Shown here: positions 1 through 4,585 of the stretch, one piece after another
How positions within the stretch are numbered: position 1 is the first letter of the stretch
Layout: each line of letters starts with the position of its first letter
From: Fidelibacterota bacterium
Lineage (GTDB): Bacteria; Fidelibacterota; UBA2242
Assembly: GCA_003527965.1 (NCBI GenBank)
Contig: DPVY01000294.1
Location: forward strand, 1 to 5,002
Reading direction: 5' to 3'
Length of the DNA stretch: 5,002 bases
Program-made: the position numbers and the translations under genes
The notes under the pieces: generated by a model
Told to the model about the DNA's origin: nothing
Seen by the model: only the letters and a program-made list of their open reading frames with translations
The model's database searches: none

Positions 1-2
1 AC

Positions 3-665
3 AATCTAAAAACCTTACTCAATGTTCAAATTGAAGAACCGCTGCATTATATGGATCACCTGTGGAACTCCACTTTGAAACGGATTAATTCTGAAATAGA
101 CGAACTCAGAAATAATGCCCGCCCCGCCCGCGAGTGGACTGATCAGATTGGATTAAGTATCATTCCCAAAGACCTCGAATCCCTATTGAACCGGGAAATC
201 AAACAGATTCAGGGCTTGATCAATGTCTGGGTTGGAATTGGCAAAGGAACTATCGATTCCAAACTGGGTATTGACGCCATCACAACAGCATCTAAAACTT
301 TCAGCATTATTGCCAAGAGGGAAGCCCTGCGAGCCTATCTGACCCGAACTACCAGCAGCGGCGGTTTTCTGGTTCACCTGGGATATGGTCAATTGGCTGA
401 TATCTTCGGTAATGAACTTCGCTATACCATGAAAGATAAACCTGGCCAATTAATGCGCTTCTGGACGAATGATGATATTGTCGCTGATTTTCAATTAGTA
501 GAGGACTTTCAAATTGAATCCGGGATTCCTTACAGCGGCAATACGGTGTTTATTCCCGAAGACGGCGCTGAGAGTTATTTAGACAACCGGGAAGTTGTTC
601 GAGCCATTCCTTATCTCAATAAAGCCGGACAATTCACCAAATCCTTATGGGCGATTCTTAACTGA
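3..665 (+). CDS. C-terminal part of an unrecognised protein (5' end outside window)
   Basis: I do not recognise this protein. The frame is open from base 3 and ends at TGA 663-665. The first Met codon in it is at 51, but no Shine-Dalgarno precedes it and 16 sense codons lie upstream, so the gene most likely begins before the window. The visible part is soluble-looking, with no clear membrane segment. From Met51, residues 8-60 are charged and probably helical, including an R/E/N-rich stretch. A glycine-rich hydrophobic patch (SSGGFLVHLGYG) follows near residues 102-113. The C-terminal third contains FWTNDD and GNTVFIPEDGAE and ends in AGQFTKSLWAILN. It points the same way as the small gene at 772 and could share its transcript. 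Coding status is well supported by the long open frame; function is open. Confidence 0.72.
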   Translation, partial: NLKTLLNVQIEEPLHYMDHLWNSTLKRINSEIDELRNNARPAREWTDQIGLSIIPKDLESLLNREIKQIQGLINVWVGIGKGTIDSKLGIDAITTASKTFSIIAKREALRAYLTRTTSSGGFLVHLGYGQLADIFGNELRYTMKDKPGQLMRFWTNDDIVADFQLVEDFQIESGIPYSGNTVFIPEDGAESYLDNREVVRAIPYLNKAGQFTKSLWAILN

Positions 666-687
666 TGCCTTACCATACATAAAAAGA

Positions 688-726
688 AGCCCGGAAATGC
701 AGCGATCCTCCGCTGCATTCCGGGCT
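688..726 (-). terminator. Strong hairpin, intrinsic terminator on the minus strand
   Basis: The left arm 688-704 (AGCCCGGAAATGCAGCG) pairs with 711-726 (CGCTGCATTCCGGGCT) over 16 base pairs with one bulged A and a 6-base loop. Read on the minus strand, the stem is followed at once by TTCTTTTTATG, a good U-tract. Read on the plus strand, it is followed by CCGCCC and lacks a U-tract. It therefore best fits termination of leftward transcription, for example read-through from the toxin operon, before it enters the rightward gene ending at 665. On the plus strand it could still protect the 3' end of that gene's mRNA. Confidence 0.65.
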
Positions 727-771
727 CCGCCCATTCCGGGAGTAATAGAACCAAAGAAAGGAGAATTTACC

Positions 772-1008
772 ATGACTATCGAACCTCATTTTACCAACAT
801 TCAACTTATCACGAGGGAGACCGGTATCAGTAAGAATTTAATTAATTATTTGCCTTCAGAATCCTATCCCTGTGGCATCCGGAATTGCTGTTACCACATG
901 GTTTACGCCACGCCCGAGGGACTGTTTGCGGTAGAATATCATTGCGGCTGTGAACGGCAGACCGTGCCCGACGGCAACCTGCAATCGCTCTATGTCTCTA
1001 AAATGTGA
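772..1008 (+). CDS. Small cysteine-rich protein of unknown function (78 aa)
   Basis: I do not recognise a family. The start at 772 is chosen because AAAGGAG (758-764) sits 7 bases before the ATG. The same frame stays open upstream to 595, but that extension overlaps the preceding gene and has no ribosome site. The protein has a Cys/His cluster: C34, C39, C40, H42, then H57, C58 and C60 (CGIRNCC, later YHCGC). The pairs are separated by about 17 residues, a layout compatible with a small zinc-binding knuckle or ribbon, though no known zinc-finger consensus is matched exactly. The N-terminal third (ITRETGISKNLINYL) could form a short helix-turn-helix-like segment. There is no signal peptide or membrane segment. 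It lies 106 bases after the upstream gene and is followed directly by a hairpin, facing the convergent toxin gene. The ribosome site resembles those of the rightward operon beyond the TA cassette, so it may belong to the same element. Confidence 0.72.
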   Translation: MTIEPHFTNIQLITRETGISKNLINYLPSESYPCGIRNCCYHMVYATPEGLFAVEYHCGCERQTVPDGNLQSLYVSKM

Positions 1009-1040
1009 AGGGCTGACGTGAGGGCTAAACGCCAGCCCTT
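1008..1040. terminator. Hairpin between convergent genes, possible weak terminator
   Basis: AAGGGCTGACGT (1008-1019) pairs with ACGCCAGCCCTT (1029-1040) with one mismatch, starting at the last base of the upstream stop codon. A third copy of the arm, AGGGCT (1021-1026), can instead pair with 1034-1039, so two mutually exclusive hairpins are possible. Neither side has a real U-tract (GTATGCC on the plus strand, CACATTTTAG on the minus strand). It is well placed to end transcription of the 78-aa gene and of the convergent toxin gene, but an intrinsic terminator is not proven. The rest of 1041-1088 shows only a weak 5-bp inverted repeat (GTATG/CATAC). Confidence 0.4.
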
Positions 1041-1088
1041 GTATGCCACTACCATACGTTTCCACCTGATTGAATTTGACGTAATTAT

Positions 1089-2144
1089 TTATCTAATCAA
1101 TAAAGTAGATAATTGGTATAGGTAATAGAAACATTCCGGATTGATTTTCTTCAGTCTTTGAAGGCGACCAAATTCTTCGGGTAACATTTTATCTTCAAAA
1201 TGTTGCATTTTAACGGGCGAATATAATAATTGTTGTATATCAAAATCCTTTTGGTTTATAAGAATTATGTTTGCTAACAATGATGCCTTTGCTGCATATA
1301 TTTTTGCCGTTTCAAAAGGCAACCTGCCCCTGAATAAATAACCCCCAACTGTTTTAATTCCGTTGCGCAGGGCAATTGTTTCATCATCCTCAACAAATCC
1401 TTTTAGATCAATATTACATAATTTTATTCCCGCCTGAAACGTGTCTTTAAGGATTTCAGAAGATGAAAATCGGTTATTCCTGTACAAGTTCTCTTGTCTT
1501 GATATTGTCTGATAGGCATCAATTAGCAAGTTGATATCCGAGATATGGTCAAATAGTCGACCGATATCGAACAGTTGTTTAATAATTTCAGTATCTTTGT
1601 CTATTCCATATTGAATCCCGATTGTATGAGGAGCAAAGGCAGTTAGTTTATCGCCTAATATTTCATCAATCACTGGAATTTGCACATTAAGGTTTTCGAC
1701 AACCTCGAATAGGTCTGTTTGTATTTGTACACTTTTCAGTATTTTATATGGCACTTTCTCATTTAATACGTCAAGCAATACCGATTCTTCCTTACCGAAT
1801 ATAGATGTGTATGTAAATTTAAAATGCTGTTTAGGTATATCAGATGCCTTTCGAACATTTTCCTCTACCCGGAGAAACACGGAGTTCCGGATCCGCTGGT
1901 TTAATTCGCTTTCGGAAAATTGCCCGATAATATCAATATCAATTGAAAACCGATCAAAATCAGGAATTGACAGCATTAATGAAGTACCCCCTTTAAACAC
2001 AAAATCCTTACCGGATTGTGTCACTAATCCCAGCATTTCAAAAGCGTAGATTGTTTTTTCAATCAATTGAGGTGCGGTTTTTGGGAATCTGCTCTGCCTT
2101 AAATTAAGAATCCAGTCCTTCTGAAAGCATTTATTGTTAATCAT
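1089..2144 (-). CDS. abiEii: AbiEii/AbiGii-family nucleotidyltransferase toxin
   Basis: This is the toxin of an AbiE-type (type IV-like) toxin-antitoxin / abortive-infection pair. Family members are DNA polymerase beta-like nucleotidyltransferases; the related mycobacterial MenT enzymes add nucleotides to tRNA acceptor ends and block translation. The catalytic signature is complete: FKGGTSL at residues 50-56, then DRFSIDIDI at 64-72 with D69 and D71 as the expected metal ligands. D125 (VLLDVL) is the likely third acidic residue. The family motifs GDKLTAFAPHT (164-174) and KQLFDIGRLFD (189-199) follow. At 351 residues it is somewhat longer than many AbiEii proteins, with a helical C-terminal part. 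The ATG overlaps the stop of the upstream partner (ATGA) and AAGGTG lies 5 bases before it, so translation is probably coupled. Family assignment is strong; the target (tRNA, other RNA or protein) is not known here. It is AT-rich compared with the flanking rightward operon. Confidence 0.92.
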   Translation of the reverse strand: MINNKCFQKDWILNLRQSRFPKTAPQLIEKTIYAFEMLGLVTQSGKDFVFKGGTSLMLSIPDFDRFSIDIDIIGQFSESELNQRIRNSVFLRVEENVRKASDIPKQHFKFTYTSIFGKEESVLLDVLNEKVPYKILKSVQIQTDLFEVVENLNVQIPVIDEILGDKLTAFAPHTIGIQYGIDKDTEIIKQLFDIGRLFDHISDINLLIDAYQTISRQENLYRNNRFSSSEILKDTFQAGIKLCNIDLKGFVEDDETIALRNGIKTVGGYLFRGRLPFETAKIYAAKASLLANIILINQKDFDIQQLLYSPVKMQHFEDKMLPEEFGRLQRLKKINPECFYYLYQLSTLLIR

Positions 2145-2920
2145 GAAATCACCTTAAATCGATCGTAAACAGCCCCCCATTCACCTTTATAACTATAAAG
2201 GAGTTTCTCAAATTCCTTCCGTATTCTCCCCCTGCTACGACGATAGCTGTATCTGAGCAGTGTAGGTATGTTAATACGGGCAGAAAAAATAACATTGTAA
2301 AATATTCGTTTGAATTCAGAACCATCCATTAAAAACAGTTTGTCCTTCTCTTCAAATAGATCGACCAAAATCTTTTCAATAGTCGCTATTTTCCAGATTT
2401 CAGTACCTTCTACCGGAGATTCAGATATGGCTTGGCGAATGATATAGTTTTCATCCTCAATAATCCAGTGTTTTCTAACAATTTGTTTGCCCGGATTATT
2501 ATAAACATTAAATCCTTTATCAACAAGAAATTCAAATACCGGTATAAATGCATCAGGATCAGTATAGATAAAATATGTATATTTAAATGGTAGGTGATGA
2601 TAATAACTAATAATCTGACGTGTACTCCATACTGTAAATTCCAAAAATGGAAAATGTCCGTGTAGCAGCTGAACCAAATCTAAAACAGGCTCAGTATCTA
2701 AAATAAAAGGCTTGTCAATAGTAGAATACCAACCCCTTCCACAACTGAATAATTCCCGGTTCTTTTTTAAATTAGATAAATACTGATTCACGGTTTGGTT
2801 GTTATAGTTTTTAAGCTCAACCTGAAGATATCTTTTCAGGGCTTTGTCGTTAAAGTACTTTTTCCCGTCAACAAATTGTCGAATTAATTCAATTACTGAT
2901 TTCTTTTTATTGCTTTTCAT
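2141..2920 (-). CDS. AbiEi-like winged-helix antitoxin/regulator (DUF6577-type)
   Basis: This is the probable antitoxin and autorepressor of the toxin gene it overlaps. The basic, lysine-rich start leads into a likely winged helix at about residues 8-68: a helix (SVIELIRQFV), KALKRYLQ, then NQTVNQYLSNLKKNRELFSCGRGWY, where a recognition helix is followed by the wing that normally ends in a G.GWY-like turn. Residues 90-215 resemble the larger AbiEi-like domain, with the ATIEKILVDLF motif at 179-189 recalling the 'tPEr-llDLl' signature of AbiEi proteins. The C-terminus is basic (YSYRRSRGRIRKEF), which suits nucleic-acid or toxin contact. I place it with DUF6577 rather than classical AbiEi from overall pattern, without a search. 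The ATG at 2918-2920 has only a distant GGAG about 14 bases upstream. It is the first gene of the leftward operon. Known AbiEi proteins repress their own promoter by binding repeats, and such repeats lie just upstream here. Confidence 0.82.
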   Translation of the reverse strand: MKSNKKKSVIELIRQFVDGKKYFNDKALKRYLQVELKNYNNQTVNQYLSNLKKNRELFSCGRGWYSTIDKPFILDTEPVLDLVQLLHGHFPFLEFTVWSTRQIISYYHHLPFKYTYFIYTDPDAFIPVFEFLVDKGFNVYNNPGKQIVRKHWIIEDENYIIRQAISESPVEGTEIWKIATIEKILVDLFEEKDKLFLMDGSEFKRIFYNVIFSARINIPTLLRYSYRRSRGRIRKEFEKLLYSYKGEWGAVYDRFKVIS

Positions 2921-2940
2921 TATATTATTGTCAACTCCAT

Positions 2941-2963
2941 TTGTTAGTTGCCGTTAATATAGT
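2941..2963 (+). promoter_or_regulatory. Operator-like repeat, copy 1
   Basis: The core TTGCCGTTAATATA (2948-2961) matches copies 2 and 3 at 13 of 14 positions. The wider 23-base unit matches the unit at 3008-3030 at 18 of 23 positions in the same orientation. It covers the predicted -10 box of the leftward operon. Known AbiEi antitoxins bind repeats at their own promoter, which makes the winged-helix partner the first candidate to bind here. Confidence 0.6.
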
Positions 2964-2983
2964 ATTTCCTGTAAGATAATCAA
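2956..2983 (-). promoter_or_regulatory. Predicted promoter of the leftward toxin-antitoxin operon
   Basis: On the minus strand, TTGATT (2978-2983) is followed after 16 bases by TATATT (2956-2961), a reasonable sigma-70 -35/-10 pair. Transcription would start near 2949 and give a leader of about 29 bases to the ATG at 2920. The -10 box lies inside the first operator copy (2948-2961), so a bound repressor would block it. Confidence 0.5.
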
Positions 2984-2987
2984 AGAA

Positions 2988-3001
2988 TATATTACCGGCA
3001 A
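2988..3001 (-). promoter_or_regulatory. Operator-like repeat, copy 2 (inverted)
   Basis: The minus strand reads TTGCCGGTAATATA, identical to the other two copies except at the seventh base. With flanks it forms a near-palindrome, TATTGCCGGTAATA, with a CCGG centre and only one pair of mismatched positions per arm. It sits between the two divergent promoters, just upstream of the predicted -35 of the rightward one. Confidence 0.6.
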
Positions 3002-3030
3002 TATACACTGCTGGTTGCCGATAATATACT
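3002..3030 (+). promoter_or_regulatory. Predicted promoter of the rightward Gam-like operon
   Basis: TATACA (3002-3007; four of six bases match TTGACA) and TATACT (3025-3030) are separated by 17 bases. The start of transcription would fall near 3037, leaving a short leader of about 22 bases with the strong ribosome site AAGGAGG (3047-3053) 5 bases before the ATG at 3059. The -10 overlaps operator copy 3. Confidence 0.5.
3008..3030 (+). promoter_or_regulatory. Operator-like repeat, copy 3
   Basis: The core TTGCCGATAATATA (3015-3028) is in the same orientation as copy 1. It overlaps the predicted -10 box (3025-3030) of the rightward operon that starts with the Gam-like gene. Its presence at the rightward promoter is what suggests dual control of both divergent operons. 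Confidence 0.6.
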
Positions 3031-3058
3031 AACAAAAGCCCAAACCAAGGAGGTTCTC

Positions 3059-3685
3059 ATGAACACAACTCTCCCCGGGCAAACTACGCCCGCACAAGCC
3101 GACGTATTATCTCTGATCACAACCGATCGGGAGGATACGCTCTGGCCCTTTGAATTCGTCGATCCGCCGGAAGAAGATCAGATGGAATTCCCGGAGCCTG
3201 ACGACTTGCTCGACATCAGCGATTTCTTCGGCGCCGATGTCACCTGCATGAAACTGATCTACCTGCAGGACCGTATGGATGAGATCGAAGCCCTGTACCG
3301 GCAGGAGCTCGATCACCTGAACCGCTGGAAGGAACGCCGTACTGCTATCTTACAGCGTCAGTATGATTTCTTCAGCAAGTCACTGGAAAACTGGCTGACA
3401 ATCACCAATCAGAAAACGGCAAACCTGCCCCACGGCGCCCTACAATTCCGCAAACAGCCAATCCGGGTTGAAGTTTTGGACGAACAGTCCATTATTAATG
3501 CCGGCGTATTCATCCGGGTAAAGCAATCACCGGATAAGTCTGCTATCCGGAAGCACTACCAACAAACCGGTGAGATCGTCGATGGATGCAACATTATCGA
3601 GCCCGAACCGAAGTTCTCACTAAAACTTATTAGAAAGGAGGAACTGAAGAATGTACAGTCCCAAAATCCAACCACTGCTGGTTAA
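3059..3685 (+). CDS. Gam-like protein (Mu Gam / host-nuclease inhibitor family)
   Basis: Mu Gam binds the ends of double-stranded DNA and shields them from host exonucleases. This protein carries the family's core: a charged, coiled-coil-prone helix at about residues 64-115 (YLQDRMDEIEALYRQELDHL, then W90 and QYDFFSKSLENWL). The conserved turn NLPHGALQFRKQP (122-134) follows, then a strand leading into VLDE (139-142) and a C-terminal IRVKQSPDKSAIRKHYQQTG segment. It is 208 residues long. An unusual N-terminal extension of about 60 residues precedes the core; residues 31-60 hold 12 Asp/Glu and no Lys/Arg, including FPEPDD at 44-49. The start is fixed by AAGGAGG 5 bases upstream. It is the first gene after the divergent promoter, and its 3' end contains the ribosome site and start of the next gene. 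Family assignment rests on motif recognition, without a profile search; a related phage coiled-coil protein is the alternative. Confidence 0.8.
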   Translation: MNTTLPGQTTPAQADVLSLITTDREDTLWPFEFVDPPEEDQMEFPEPDDLLDISDFFGADVTCMKLIYLQDRMDEIEALYRQELDHLNRWKERRTAILQRQYDFFSKSLENWLTITNQKTANLPHGALQFRKQPIRVEVLDEQSIINAGVFIRVKQSPDKSAIRKHYQQTGEIVDGCNIIEPEPKFSLKLIRKEELKNVQSQNPTTAG

Positions 3686-3806
3686 ACGGCTTTATCATCT
3701 TAAAGTCCAAACCGGCAAGACCATGACCCGCCTCGTCAATGAGATGCTGGAAAAAGCCATCGCCCTGATGGAAGCCGGCGTCTACTCTGATTCCCCCAAT
3801 CAGTAA
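3651..3806 (+). CDS. Small ribbon-helix-helix-type protein (51 aa)
   Basis: The sequence begins MYSPKIQPLLVKRLYHLKVQ and continues TGKTMTRLVNEMLEKAIALM. This is the pattern of a CopG/Arc-like ribbon-helix-helix fold: a short N-terminal strand, helix 1 around residues 9-20, a TGK turn, and helix 2 starting at MTRLVNEML. Such proteins dimerise and bind DNA through the strand, often as regulators of phage or plasmid operons. The start is supported by AGGAGG (3636-3641) 9 bases before the ATG. The first 35 bases overlap the end of the Gam-like gene in another frame, so translation is probably coupled. The last residues (YSDSPNQ) are a short polar tail. Possible roles are an operon regulator, or a solitary antitoxin-like protein; no toxin partner is adjacent. 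The fold call is moderately firm, the role is inference. Confidence 0.78.
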   Translation: MYSPKIQPLLVKRLYHLKVQTGKTMTRLVNEMLEKAIALMEAGVYSDSPNQ

Positions 3807-3846
3807 TAATCCCACAATCTAATTAACCTTAACCAAGGAGAAAATC

Positions 3847-4569
3847 ATGTCACAATTATTGGTTCACACCAAAGGGGCGAACTACGTCAAAATAGGCGAA
3901 CTGAAAAACGTCCCATTACCCACGGCTACCGATTCCTATTGCCCGGTCAGCCATTACGATTTAGCGATGAATCTGGCTGATGTCAGCCGGGACTTGCTGA
4001 AGGATTACACTTTCCGCAAAGCCCAGTATGGTTTAGCCCGCAACGGCAACCAGATGTTCGGTGTCCACATGTATCAAAACGGCTCAGACGAAATGGGACT
4101 GAGCATCGGCTTCCGTAATTCCTACGATAAGAGCATGAGTGTTGGCATCTGCATCGGCGCCAGCGTCTTTGTCTGCGATAATCTGGCTTTCACCGGTGAT
4201 ATTGCCGTCATGAGAAAGCACACAAGCAACGTCTGGAAAGACCTTGAGGAGATGATGATCACCACTGTATATCGCTCTCAGCACAACTTCCACCGCATTG
4301 TCGATGATTCCCGCAAACTGAAGGAAATCCCCATGGAGAATGACCATGCTTTCGCCCAGATGGGAAGGCTATTCGGGCATAATATAATTACGCCCCGCCA
4401 GTTGCCGGTCTTAAAGCGCGAGTGGCTGAAACCTAAGCATCCCGACTTTGAGCCCAGGAATATGTGGAGTCTCTACAATGCCGGTACGGAGGCGCTGAAA
4501 TCCTGCCCGCCTAGCTGCATTCTGGAAAAGCATCTGAAACTACATAGACAATTTATCGAATTCATTTAA
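3847..4569 (+). CDS. DUF932-type phage/plasmid-like protein
   Basis: This 240-residue protein matches the DUF932 (phage/plasmid-like) pattern, whose biochemical function is not established; members are common on phages, plasmids and integrative elements. The best signature is at about residues 89-118: FRNSYDKSMSVGICIGASVF followed by VCDNLAFTGD, then RKHTSNVWKDL. The C-terminal block MWSLYNAGTEALKS (206-219) with CPPSCILEKHLKLHRQF fits the family's conserved end. Some relatives are near 300 residues or more, so this is a compact version. AAGGAG (3835-3840) lies 6 bases before the ATG. It follows the RHH-type gene after 40 bases with no terminator, so it is likely in the same operon. No membrane segment or signal peptide is seen. 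Family confidence is good; function is unknown. Confidence 0.8.
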   Translation: MSQLLVHTKGANYVKIGELKNVPLPTATDSYCPVSHYDLAMNLADVSRDLLKDYTFRKAQYGLARNGNQMFGVHMYQNGSDEMGLSIGFRNSYDKSMSVGICIGASVFVCDNLAFTGDIAVMRKHTSNVWKDLEEMMITTVYRSQHNFHRIVDDSRKLKEIPMENDHAFAQMGRLFGHNIITPRQLPVLKREWLKPKHPDFEPRNMWSLYNAGTEALKSCPPSCILEKHLKLHRQFIEFI

Positions 4570-4585
4570 CAGAAAGGAAAGAACC

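Larger units (their letters stand above)
2940..3036. repeat. 9-bp inverted repeat bounding the divergent promoter region
   Basis: TTTGTTAGT (2940-2948) and ACTAACAAA (3028-3036) are perfect inverted copies that abut operator copies 1 and 3 and enclose the operator region. The arrangement could set the outer limits of a repressor complex or looped structure. It could also be a remnant of how the TA cassette joined the operon, but no target duplication is evident. Confidence 0.45.

Noticed and set aside
183..449. 88-residue open frame on the minus strand
   Set aside because: It lies wholly inside the better supported rightward gene and shows no ribosome site or family likeness.
595..771. N-terminal extension of the 78-aa gene to a TTG at 595
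   Set aside because: It overlaps the upstream gene by about 70 bases, runs through the 688-726 hairpin, uses a TTG without a ribosome site, and a good site with ATG exists at 772.
856..1065. 69-residue open frame on the minus strand
   Set aside because: It is antisense to the 78-aa gene and crosses the 1008-1040 hairpin; no start signal supports it.
1807..2049. 80-residue open frame on the plus strand
   Set aside because: It is antisense to the catalytic core of the toxin gene, whose motifs are unmistakable.
2929..2934. Perfect TTGACA on the minus strand as a -35 for the antitoxin gene
   Set aside because: It sits only 8 bases before the ATG, so its -10 would lie inside the gene and a transcript from it would lack the start codon.
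2940..3036. Transposon ends or CRISPR-like repeats
   Set aside because: The repeats are short, closely spaced and overlap predicted promoters; there is no transposase, target duplication or regular spacer pattern.
3107..3316. 69-residue open frame on the minus strand
   Set aside because: It is a reverse-strand shadow of the Gam-like gene.
3630..3815. 61-residue open frame on the minus strand
   Set aside because: It is a reverse-strand shadow of the RHH-type gene, which has the strong ribosome site.
4084..4347. 87-residue open frame on the minus strand
   Set aside because: It is a reverse-strand shadow of the DUF932-type gene; its D/A repeats come from the complement of common codons.
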